From Reticulitermes lucifugus (lineage: Eukaryota > Arthropoda > Insecta > Blattodea > Rhinotermitidae), in contig JAKCWW010003782.1 in assembly GCA_026260175.1 (NCBI GenBank), positions 7,997-45,512 on the forward strand: DNA of 37,516 nucleotides. The letters run 5' to 3'. Positions 28,690 through 37,516 of this stretch are shown piece by piece. The notes under the pieces were generated by a model. That model made no database searches, was not told where the DNA came from, and saw nothing but the letters and a program-made list of their open reading frames with translations. Positions within the stretch are counted from its first letter, which is position 1, and every line of letters begins with the position of its first letter. Both the position numbers and the translations under genes were made by a program.

Positions 28690-29095
28690 GGCAGGCTGCA
28701 AAAAAGCTGGGGAACTGCTCAATCTGAGCATAAACCAGCTAAGAATAATGACAGGGTTGCTAACAAGATACTGTCATTTAAAAGGACACCTATTTAAACT
28801 GGGGCTCGTAAACAGTCCCGAGTGCAATAAATGCAAGCAGGCATCTGAAACGACGTCACACATTCTTTGTGAGTGAGGCTTTCGCCACATTAAAGATTCG
28901 GCACCTGGGTGGTCATTTTATGAAACAGGTGACTTTGAAGACATCTCTGTCAGTAAGATACTGCACTTTGTTCAAGGTGCAGGACTGCTGAATGAATGAG
29001 GTAAAGGGTTGCACAAAAGATTGAAATGGTTGAAGTACACAGGTCACTGCAGTGCCCACCCCTCTGTATTTTATTCTATTCTGTAGTCTTCCACC
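28690..29095 (+). pseudogene. LINE 3' fragment: RNase H-distal, Cys/His-containing C-terminus
   Basis: A single frame reads LLNLSINQLRIMTGLLTRYC, HLKGHLFKLGLVNSPECNKC, KQASETTSHILCE and (after one stop) FEDISVSKILHFVQGAGLLN. The C-x2-C...H-x3-C arrangement with HL-LGL before it is typical of the end of R1/Jockey-type Pol. The 3' flank has TATTTTATTCTATTCTGTAG. Confidence 0.75.
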
Positions 29096-29335
29096 TGCTG
29101 CTCTCCCATTTGAGTTATCTAACACTAAATACCCAGTAATTCCTCAACCATTTCTCCTTAAAACAGTTCCAAGTCCCATTTATAGAATTGAAAGGCTGAC
29201 TGGATTGACATGACAAGCCACACCATCTCGGTTTTAAAACAGGGCTTATTTAGTTCTCAGTAAATTCTGTGAATCGGTAATGTTTATCAGTCATATCTAT
29301 CACCTGAGATATAAAAGTAACCATGTCTTAAGCAT

Positions 29336-30374
29336 GTTGAAGAAATCACAAAAATTAAACCCAACAAATTACACCTTTTAAAGAAAACCCCTAACTGTCT
29401 GTAAATAACATGCTACATGTTTGGGCCCCTCTGGTCCATTGTCAGGGAGCTTGAAGTGTAAAAGCATTAACATTTAACATACCAATGAACCATTTATGCA
29501 TGTATAATCTTAAAATGTTAAAATGGCAAATAATTGATTAAAATATCTATTATCTGTGTTGTTTTGAATTAAAGCTTGTCTCCTTTTCAATTTAATAGTT
29601 CTATTAGTTAAGTAGACTGAATTTAATTCTGAAAGATAAGGATAATAGATGTTTTAATCAATTATTGGCCATTTTCAGGTGCATTCACAAAATTGTGAAA
29701 AGCAACTATTAGTTTCATCTTCTCTGTTTATCTGTCTGGATGGAACAAATCAGCTCTCACTGGACAGATTTTTATGAAATTTGATATTTGAGGATTTTTC
29801 AAAAATCTGTCAAGACAATTCAAGTTTCATTAAAATCTGGCAAGAATAATGGGTACTTTACATGCAGACATGTATATTTATATCTCGCTCAATTCTTCTT
29901 AGACTGAGAAATTTTTTGGACAAAATTTGTAGAGAAAATCAAAACACATTTTATATTCAATAACTTTTTTTCTGCAAATCATGCTGTTTATGAGATAATG
30001 TGGAAAAATATGGTACAGCCAGACAGGCCACAGGTGATAATATAATACAGCAGACATGCTTTGCACGCTGGATAACTAAGGCTACAGACACACTCAGAAT
30101 ATGTAATGCTTACTGCTTTTCCACGGCAAGAGTGGTTCTGCGAATGCGCCTATGTTTATACATGTATTGCCTCTCTTGTAACATTTTAAAATAATACATG
30201 CATAAATGGTTTATTGGTGTATGCAGTATTAATCCTTTTACACTTCTCACTCTAATACTTGAGCTCCTTGATAATGGACCAGAGGGGCTGAAACATGTAG
30301 CAGGTTAATTATAGACAGGGTTTTTCCTAAAAATTGTATTTTGTTAGTTTTCATTTTTGTGATTGACTGAAGAA
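29336..30374. mobile_element. Second long foldback element with degenerate hammerhead motifs
   Basis: The left arm 29336-29520 (TTGAAGAAATCACAAAAATT, GCTACATGTTTGGGCCCCTC, TGGTCCATTGTCAGGGAGCT, ACCATTTATGCATGTAT) is mirrored by 30190-30374. At 30266-30300 on the + strand the motif is CTTGATAATGGACC...GGGCTGAAACATGTAGC, a hammerhead core with two substitutions. The left-arm copy (minus) has CTGACAA and CAAAC. The interior shares a block (29740-29870) with 2263-2400. No ORF of note. Confidence 0.65.
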
Positions 30375-30778
30375 ATACATGGTTATAGATGTCCGAGAAT
30401 TTTGGTGTAATGTTGAAATTTGAAAATTAATGTGGCTTATCATAGTGTTGCATATGGAACTGAAATGTCTTTCATTTTAATGTAAAACTGTCTGCTACCA
30501 GTGGCACACAAGGCAACATGTCTCAGAAGGCAGGTTCCGTATACAGCACTTAAATATGACAACTCTCTTGTTCATGCACTAACAAGTACTGTTTATATCA
30601 CTACAGGTGCTTGACCATCATTGATCCATCACTTAATAAAATAAAGACAATGTATTGGAGATATACGAGGCAAGAGATCTCTCAGATCCTTTAACTGTTT
30701 TTATACTTACTGGATGCTGATTCATGTACTGTGGCTAATTTTCCAAAGTTTCCTGAACTGGTAATCCATTCATAGCTA

Positions 30779-31045
30779 CAGAAAGTCCCCGACTTATGTA
30801 AGTGGATCGTTGCGCAACCCTATGCGTAAGTCGATTTTTACGTAACTCGGAGACATGTTTTATTATATACCTTATACACAATAATAATAATTGATATAAT
30901 AATAATTAATAAAAAACAATAATAATTAATAATCAATACTGGAGTCACTGTTGTATTCAATTGAGGCAGGGGTGGGTGTGGTGGTGGTAGTGGCACAAGA
31001 AGTTTTTTACATAAGTCCGGATCTACGTAAGTCGGGGTTCGTCTG
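30779..31045. mobile_element. Pogo/Tigger-like MITE with TA target duplication
   Basis: The left end CAGAAAGTCCCCGACTTATG and the right end TACGTAAGTCGGGGTTCGTC then TG are inverted repeats. Both ends are flanked by TA (30777-30778 and 31046-31047). The inside has (AAT)-rich repeats and GGTGGTGG. CAG ends plus TA duplication fit pogo-type elements. Non-autonomous, 267 bp. Confidence 0.75.
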
Positions 31046-31084
31046 TACTTCTAATAGGATCATAAATGAAATTACTTGTGTACC

Positions 31085-31900
31085 TTTGGAACCATATAAC
31101 ATCAGAAATTAAAGGTCCCCTTTCTGAAGTCTGTGTACTGTGTTATGTGTATGAAGTACTACACCATATGCAGTCGTCTTTATTTTGGCCTGGGCTGTTA
31201 TCTATGAAAACAACAAGATGATCAATGTTTTTCTCTTTCAAGAAGTTGATACAAATGTGTTACAGATCTCATCACTTGCATGTCTTGTCTTCATACCACA
31301 TAAGATATATCCCTTGTTTTCACCACAGTCATGGACACCAAAATGCTAAACCCAGGGTTCTGTTTCGTAGAAAGGTGTACATGTAATTAGTTTTGGCACT
31401 GGCATTGCCTGCTGGAGGTCAGATGAAATAACTAATGAGTTATGCATGGCTCCCATTTCATGCTTGTGCAGGTCATCTGCAATTGTATTGGCCGTACAAA
31501 TGCGAAGTTCTCTTTCTTTAGTCGACTGTCTCACTTTTTCGTCATCTCTTTAAATTTGAGGTGATTCAGTATGAATTTTGAGCTGATGACAGGTTCTACA
31601 AATGTCTGATCTTGAAAGTTTGGGAATGTTAAATTCTGTGCAAATATTTTTCCAATATGCGCTCTCTGAAACACGTTCAAGGGCTTGAAACACTGTTAAC
31701 TGCTCTTCCTCTAGAACTTTGTAGGCCATAAAATGCCAAAACTCGTCTTACAGATTGTGATTTTCACTCCATTTTAACTTGATACTCAGCTGTAAAATTC
31801 CTGCTTGAAGTTTGTTTTTAGTTTTCTTTGAATATTCATTTTGCCTTTAGTTTCAATGCATCCAAAGAATTATATGTTTTTTTTAAAAAGGAACCTAAAT
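31085..31900 (-). pseudogene. Decayed transposase-like gene (DUF7869-like)
   Basis: Minus-strand pieces in several frames read ITICKTSFGIYGLQSSRGRA, YWKNICTEFNIPKLSRSDIC-RTCH, KERELRICTANTIADDLHKH, ISSDLQQAMPVPKLITCTPF and HFGVHDCGENKGYILCG. A block like IIL-FS-ITAQAKIK stands where the family has a D-N-xGQNKN motif. The order resembles a family of insect transposon-derived proteins (DUF7869 type) whose 'SSDLQ…PVPKL' and 'D-GQNK' segments look like catalytic blocks. Stops and shifts make it a relic. Family name moderately sure. Confidence 0.5.
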
Positions 31901-32379
31901 CCCGAAAAACGTAAAAAACATTGGCTTCTTTAGCACTGAGCTGGGATTGACACTAAAACAATCACATGTGGAACTAAATGACACCCAGTAATCCTTTTAC
32001 ATGTCCTCTGGTATAATCTTTTCCCAGATCTCTACTTTCTGTTACTCATTTTGGATTATGGTTTTGCCACCTACTTTTTGGAGTATTTTATTCTGTTTTG
32101 TCACGTTTTATAAGTATTGAAATATCTTGTTGTGTGTGTGTGGATTAGATAGGATATAGATCAATATTAGGTTCAGTGGGCATGATATGCTGACTAAATC
32201 CCAGAAGCAAAGAAAAAAATATATGGTTAACTCATGCCATAATCTGCGAAGGTATAGACTTAAATGGCAACAACGTGAACAGTTACATTGTTCTGTTTTC
32301 TAACAAATGTAGTCAAATTATATTGTGTTATGCAAAGTAATTGACTTGCGATGGCTTCTTCAATGTTACATTTCAAACG

Positions 32380-32579
32380 TGGCGCCATGTCTGAACATGG
32401 AGGTCGCAAAATCAAAATATCCTATGAGGACGCGATGTAATTCGTTATTTGCTGTGCGGGTAGACACAAAATGGCGTCATGACGCAGTAAGTTACTTTTA
32501 TCACGGATTATCATCAAGAGCTGCTTTGTAGCGTGTGATTTCGTATTATTGTCGTTAATGGGCGTTTGGAAAGTGTAAT
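32380..32579 (+). promoter_or_regulatory. Probable promoter/5' UTR of the second THAP gene
   Basis: This 200-base stretch has more CpG than its flanks. It carries GTGGCGCCATGTC and AAAATGGCGTCATGACGCAG, i.e. GCCAT cores in both orientations beside a CRE-like TGACGCA. An upstream ATG at 32558 opens a six-codon ORF that stops before the THAP start. Confidence 0.4.
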
Positions 32580-32665
32580 ATGTCGGGAATAAAAAGACGC
32601 TGTGTAGCATTAAACTGTGAGGGTACCAGTACATTAACACATCGTTTTCCAAGAGATTATGAAAG
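32580..32665 (+). CDS. Second THAP gene, exon 1
   Basis: ATG 32580 (A at -3) opens MSGIKRRCVALNCEGTSTLT, with the C-x4-C ligand pair at C8 and C13, then HRFPRDYE with the FP signature. Donor GAAAG|GTAATC leaves two bases (AG). Joined to exon 2 they give Arg29. The intron position differs by a few residues from the first THAP gene, where the split falls just before FP. Confidence 0.8.
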
Positions 32666-33661
32666 GTAATCTAGTGCAGATTTTCAATAAGTGTGCCGTC
32701 TATGTAGCTCCCGCCACAGGATTAGAAGTAATACCCTGCCCCGCTGTCCCTTCAAATCGTGTTGTTGTTAATAAAGTGCAAATACATACCCAATTTCGTA
32801 AGTTATCTGTGATAGTTACTCCCATTTGTTGATGTGATTGATTGAATATAACTAATTCGAACTGCCTTATATCGGATGTTGTTGATGCAATCCAAGTCAT
32901 TTTCGCCCTCATTTTATTAGGTGGTAGGTGAATATGAAGTAATTTTCTTGACGTAATATACTCATCGTAAGTCGAAATATAGTGCTTGCTTTGTTTAGGT
33001 TGGTTGAATCACAACAGTGTCCAAGAATTTTTTGTTTTTCGGGCCTTGGATATCACGTACCGTACATTACGACGGGTACAATATCAGCAGTTTGTAACAT
33101 TTTGTAAAATGCCAAAGAGGGACAGTATAAGTGAGCATCTTAATACTCTATGAAACAGTTACTGACTTGCCATGCAATTGCTTTGGATATTTTTGAAGTG
33201 TGAGTTAGATTTTGAAAATTATTTGAAAAGAACTAGGAACTGTCGTGTGCAACAAATTACGTAGCAAAGACCGTATTCATAAAACTCTAGTCATACTTAA
33301 CCTCAACAACCCAGGTTTCTTAAAGGTGTATTGGTGTGAGGTTATAGTAATGTTAAACTGAAAATATGTGAATCATAGTATTGTTAAATATATCATATAT
33401 CAATGACTGTCTTTGGCACTCTATATACATGTATTCAGGCAGTGTATTTTCAGCAATTGTGGCAGTATGCTTAGCAGGAAACAGTTGTTGCATACCAGCA
33501 AACTTGGTAATTGATCATTTTCCAGTTCATTACATGTTTTGAGCTTGTTAAAAGCATTGAGTACAGGTAGACGTACTTGTAAAAGAAATTGCTGTGTGTA
33601 CGTACATTGTACATCCTATGATATTCAGATTTTCATCGTGGACTTCTCAAAAACTTATATA

Positions 33662-33720
33662 TTATTAGAATAGAATAGAATTTATTTACATTCCATAGAT
33701 CCTTTATAATTCAAGAATGT
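33662..33720 (-). repeat. LINE family L-A, 3'-end fragment
   Basis: On the minus strand GGATCTATGGAATGTAAATA is followed by AATTCTATTCTATTC, the same terminal sequence as the copies ending near 8240 and 14720. Confidence 0.6.
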
Positions 33721-34048
33721 AGAACCTGTCATAGTATGGATATAATAAAATATAATACAATGCAGGTATGAAAAGCGTGGATTGTGCAGCTGTTGTAACC
33801 ATCTTGCAAGAATACAGTAATTTTCAGACCAGAAATCCAGCAGTTTGTAAATTCTGTGCATAAACTATTACTGAAAAGCAAAATAAACCCAAAGATGTAA
33901 TTTTTTGCTTGTGTATTGTACAATATTGATGTGATACACAGTAATGACAACATTTGTATTATCAATACAGGTACAGCCTTTGAGATATTAACATATGGTA
34001 ATATGTATTTTGTGAGAAGCAGCAAAAGGCAAGTATTTTTGTGGGTGT

Positions 34049-34099
34049 TAGGTGTGTGTGTGTGTGTGTATGTGTGTGAGAGAGAGAGAGAGAGAGAGA
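34049..34099. repeat. (GT)n/(GA)n microsatellite
   Basis: A GT run interrupted once by TATG passes into a GA run of about 20 bases. Confidence 0.95.
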
Positions 34100-34199
34100 A
34101 GTTTTGGTCTAGCAGTGCTGTTAATTGCTAGACTAAGCAAGTATGAGTATTGAAGTGATGGAATGATACTGACAGGAAACCCAAAGTATTTGGAGAAGG

Positions 34200-34300
34200 T
34201 TGTGTCCCAGCGGCCACATTGTCCACCACAAATCTCACCTGGACTGGCCTTAGATTAAACATAGGCTTCCATAGTATTATGGTTGCATCAAGTGGCACGA
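34200..34300 (-). repeat. Decayed SINE-like repeat shared with 27760-27885
   Basis: Shares the TCCCAGCGGCCA...CCACAAATCTC...TTAGATTAAAC blocks with the copy at 27.8 kb. Confidence 0.4.
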
Positions 34301-34439
34301 TTATGGTCAGAATTTTGATCTGTTGGTGCCATATAAGTGACTAATGTTAATTGGGTGAATTAGATTAAGTGATAAGTTGTTGAGGTTAGGCATAGTGTTT
34401 GCAGTATGTGGAGAGAAGGTTTAATAAATTTAAAGAGTT

Positions 34440-34870
34440 ACTGAATAATATTGAGAGACAAGGAGTGTTTGTGAGAGTTGTGGCAATGCAATAACTTCTG
34501 GTTTCATGTTGAAGTAAACTGGGGGAAAGAAAGGTACATTGGACACAGCAGGAGAAAAGAAAGAAAGGAAATGGCATGGTGGAGATCAGGGGTGTAGTAT
34601 TGGAATGGTATACGAGAGGAACTAGGGAAGACCAGTGGCCCAGATGTGGCAAAGTGGAGGATCTTACACTCTTATTTTAAGATGTTCCGAAACCTACAAT
34701 TGGAGAATGGAGGCTATTTGGGATATGGAGGGGTCTTCACAAAGAGGTTTAAAGAACATTGTGAACTGTGGTAATAGCAAATGTCTGAAGAGTCAGAATG
34801 ATTTCCTGTGTAAAGTTAGAGATAAGTGGGAAAAGTGTGTTAAGAGTGGATTTTTTATGTGCAGATAATA
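34440..34870 (+). pseudogene. LINE Pol C-terminal relic
   Basis: One frame gives DQWPRCGKVEDLT and the next LILRCSETYNWRMEAIWDME, separated by a frameshift. Together they read C-x2-C-K-x-ED-x-(H)-x-IL-x-C, the Cys/His motif near the end of R1/Jockey-like polyproteins. The fragment stops at 34868. Confidence 0.55.
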
Positions 34871-35059
34871 ACCCAGGTAATTGTAGGGGATCAGATAGAT
34901 GTAAATTGCTGAGTTAAGTCTTTACCACACTATGTGTGTTAATGGCAAAGGATTTGAGATCTGCGCTGTTTTGGGATTTTACACGGTGTAGAACGTTAGT
35001 TCCGTACTGTCCTCAGCGAAGTCAAAGGGATTTTGAGATGCATATGTAACAGTGTTGTT

Positions 35060-35276
35060 GGTATCGTGACCATGCAATGGACTGGACTTTTGAGGAATCT
35101 GGGCACAATTACCAGTAGGGAGCCACCCAGCCTCTGGTGGTATAGGTTCCAGGGGTAAAGTGGCTTGAACATGAAACTGACCACTCACATATATCTATTG
35201 CCAAGGTTAAGAAGGCATGGTACAGTGCCTCCACTCCCCCATATGCCTTCATGATGTGCACAGGGTCAGCTTTACC
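35060..35276 (+). repeat. SINE family S1, plus-strand copy
   Basis: CCAGGGGTAAAGTGGCTTGA, CTGACCACTCAC, CCTCCACTCCCCCATATGCC and TTCATGATG follow the order of copy 1 at 1738-1850. Confidence 0.75.
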
Positions 35277-35544
35277 TTACATAATACTCTTCTTCAAAAA
35301 TCTGAGTTTTATAGGTAGGATTTTTTAGAATCTTTTCTGTATCAGCTGTATGCTATAGGTCACTGTAGGAGAGACTTTTAGGGTGAAGAGTGGCATGCTG
35401 TACTTGATGATAGCAGAGTTAGGTTCAGAATGTCATGAATTGCTCAGATTGTAACAGAAACCAATTTCTTTGTATTATGTCATCAGTTAGGGTTAGGGTC
35501 ACACTATCTCATACTGTGATGTAGTTGGTCCAAGATATCCTGAA

Positions 35545-35690
35545 TGAGAGGACCTACTGTGGAGTTGCATTTTCCCATCATTAGCTCAGTTTTTAGCACC
35601 ACTTTTCTCCTGTCTATCCCATCAAAAACTTTTTCATATTTCATGAAGTTGACTGACGCTAATACAGCTTTCAGTTATCAGCTCTCTCAC
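35545..35690 (-). pseudogene. Possible reverse transcriptase relic
   Basis: The minus-strand frame SVNFMKYEKVFDGIDRRKVV resembles the 'F-DYEKAFD-VDR--L' motif of LINE reverse transcriptases. It is short and isolated. Confidence 0.35.
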
Positions 35691-36334
35691 AGTTTGAATG
35701 GTAAGTGTTGTTGGAATATATATGTGGAATTTTAGAGTCACTAAATTTGGGCTCCTTTTGTTTACTTTTCATCTTTTTATATTGAAAACCTGGAAGTTTA
35801 TAACAATTTACATCACCATTTCACTGGTCATGAACAGATTACATTCAGATTGTGTAAAAATTCTTAAAGAATGATTAACCTCAAACATTCACAGTTTGAA
35901 GTCAGTTGAAATAGATCAGATCTCGGGCACAAGAATTCTCTGAAGTGTAAAACATGAATCATTAAATGCATACTGCATTCTTTTGGCATAACTTTATGAA
36001 AGTCACAAAATAATAGCACAATAAGTAGACCATCAAGTACAACATCAGTATGATGTGTCTGTTGAATAAAACGATTAACATATCCCTGACATGTTTCAGT
36101 GTCAGTCATCTGAAGGGGAAAAACCTTTATCAGCATGTGTTGTGTGATTGCATGGGTAAAAATTTTTTGTATAAAATGGAGATAAAATTAACAAATTTTA
36201 TGTACTGTGTAAAATGTTGGCATTATGGAGATGAAATTTAAGTCACAGTATGATATTTCACCGGAAGCCATGCAGCAGAATCCTTCTTAAGAAGTTAATA
36301 AAGTATTCCATGCCTCTGGAATTCATTCCCACAC

Positions 36335-36555
36335 AAGATTTTAGGTTTTTACAACGGTGTTGCTAATGTATCCATTCTTCTGGGGTGTGACACTGCATCA
36401 CTGGGTAAAATTGGTAACTGACATTTTGAGACAACATAGTGGTCTCAGCTTCAAGGGCAAAATGTCTTGTAACATCAGGAGCCACTTACCCGGTGATGTG
36501 GTGTCATATCCCAGAAGAATGGATACCTCACCTGTTCATTACCATATTAACATGA
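36335..36555. repeat. Foldback MITE, CTTCTGGGATGTGAC family, well-preserved copy
   Basis: The left arm TATCCATTCTTCTGGGGTGT then GACACTGCATCACTGGGTAA is mirrored by TTACCCGGTGATGTGGTGTC then ATATCCCAGAAGAATGGATA. The inverted match is about 40 bp at over 85% by eye, with a centre of about 75 bp. Confidence 0.75.
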
Positions 36556-36772
36556 ACCTGCCAGTTGAAGTATCCTAAGCCAGGTGAATCCATTCTGCAT
36601 CCTCATACCCAATAGATCTATTTTAATATTGTCCTCCATTTTCAATTTAGGTCTTGCAAATTGTCCCTTCCTTTCAGATTTTGTTTAGTAATCATTCTAA
36701 ATTGTTATAAACATGGTCTTCGGTTTACACTTTCTTATTTGTGTAACATAATTTTGTTGTATCTGTTCCTAG

Positions 36773-36948
36773 ATGCCGAATATGGGCTGAACGTGCTGGT
36801 TGTCTACATTTGTTAGAGAAAGGTGTAGATGTCCTCAACACATCATACAGACTTTGTTCAGATCATTTCCGTGATAAATCTTACACATCTACAGAGAGGA
36901 AACGGCTTTCGAACTATGCCCTTCCAGAAATATTCAGCCATAACTCTG
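36773..36948 (+). CDS. Second THAP gene, exon 2 (gene continues beyond the window)
   Basis: Acceptor GTTCCTAG|A completes Arg29 and continues CRIWAERAGCLHLLEKGVDV, then LNTSYRLCSDHFRDKSYTST and ends LPEIFSHNS plus one base at donor CTG|GTAAGA (phase 1). W33, C57 and H60 and the ALPEIF ending complete a full THAP domain of about 83 residues. The 'RC-W…L-K…LN--YRLC--HF' spacing is like the THAP12/P52rIPK type, but the C-terminal part that would decide the class is outside. Function beyond DNA binding cannot be read. Confidence 0.85.
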
Positions 36949-37184
36949 GTAAGATTAGCCATACCTCTGAAGTTGTCACATGAGTCCGTAATTATGAATT
37001 AAAATACATTGCCTTGTGATATAGTGGGGTGGAATAGGCAGATGCATGGCGATAGAAGAAAGTAACATGAAATTTTGTTTGGAAAGTGTTAAAATAGAGG
37101 CAAGCAAGATACTACTTGGGAAGATAATATTAGACTGAATTGTTGAAAAGTACATTATTAAGATGCATGTCAAATTATGAAAAT

Positions 37185-37300
37185 GTATCAGATTTGAAGA
37201 TTTTATAGCAGGAATGTTAGACACCTTTCTGGGATTTGACATTTGGTAGATTGTTACCATTTCAGGGGAAGCTGCTGTTTCCATCTTCAGGGTAGGAAAA
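37185..37300. repeat. Foldback MITE remnant
   Basis: AGACACCTTTCTGGGATTTG and GAAGCTGCTGTTTCCATCTT CAGGG resemble the left arm and centre of the family. The right arm is absent. Confidence 0.35.
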
Positions 37301-37457
37301 AATGGAACAGAATGTCTCTCTCTGAAACATAGGTAACCCCCAAATTCTTTGAAGGCATATCCAAAAGTGGGGCAGAACTGCATTATGCAACCGTCTATTG
37401 GGAAAAATAGGGTTACATGAAGGCAGATGCTTATGGACCCCCCATCAGTCACTTAAA

Positions 37458-37516
37458 ATACCGTATATTCTCGAATCTAATCCGCACTTTTTTTACAGTT
37501 TTAGAGGGCTAAAAAA
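37458..37516. repeat. Edge of a dispersed repeat cut by the window
   Basis: ACCGTATATTCTCGAATCTA followed by ATCCGCAC resembles a terminal sequence common in many animal DNA transposons. Only its first 60 bases are in view. Confidence 0.35.

Larger units (their letters stand above)
32666..36772 (+). other. Intron 1 of the second THAP gene
   Basis: A 4.1-kb intron. It contains a LINE 3' fragment (33662-33720, -), a GT/GA microsatellite (34049-34099), a decayed SINE-like block (34200-34300), a LINE C-terminal relic (34440-34870), an S1 SINE (35060-35276), a possible RT relic (35545-35690, -) and a foldback MITE (36335-36555). Elsewhere nothing is recognisable. Confidence 0.65.

Noticed and set aside
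36976-37452. 158-codon minus-strand ORF
   Set aside because: The longest open frame after the finger exon, but it has no recognisable domain, overlaps a MITE remnant and lies in an intron of the second THAP gene.

Overview
The window is eukaryotic and almost certainly from an insect. It has split genes with GT-AG introns, the insect-type ZAD zinc-binding domain, AT-rich introns, and a dense load of tRNA-derived SINEs, decayed LINEs and Tc1/mariner-type DNA elements. The repeat flavour suggests a polyneopteran such as a cockroach or termite, but that is inference. All three host genes I can support are on the + strand.

Layout. (1) 512-955 is the terminal coding exon of a CGRRF1-like RING E3 ligase; the rest of the gene lies left of the window. 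(2) 1-7 kb is repeat-rich intergenic DNA: SINE, foldback MITEs, and a decayed LINE ending just before the next gene. (3) 7125-23497 is one multi-exon gene that I assembled from phase-compatible exons. It encodes an N-terminal THAP domain, a ZAD domain split over two exons, an acidic linker and nine C2H2 zinc fingers, about 737 aa. A ~1.3 kb stretch inside it (19483-20774) looks like a former coding exon, now broken by stops and frameshifts. Its flanking phases match, so skipping it keeps the reading frame. (4) 24-32 kb is a graveyard of mobile elements: a long inverted-repeat element carrying a hammerhead ribozyme, a Tc1/mariner-type transposase pseudogene split by a SINE, LINE 3' ends, a second long foldback, a pogo-like MITE and a second transposase-like relic. 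(5) 32580-36948 holds the first two coding exons of a second THAP-domain gene that runs off the right edge.

Most notable: the THAP-ZAD-C2H2 architecture, the in-phase decayed exon, and three minus-strand hammerhead ribozyme motifs (11230-11274, 18646-18688, 24220-24263). Their stems differ in sequence but still pair, as expected of Penelope-like-element terminal repeats. All functional statements rest on motif reading by eye; no search was run.
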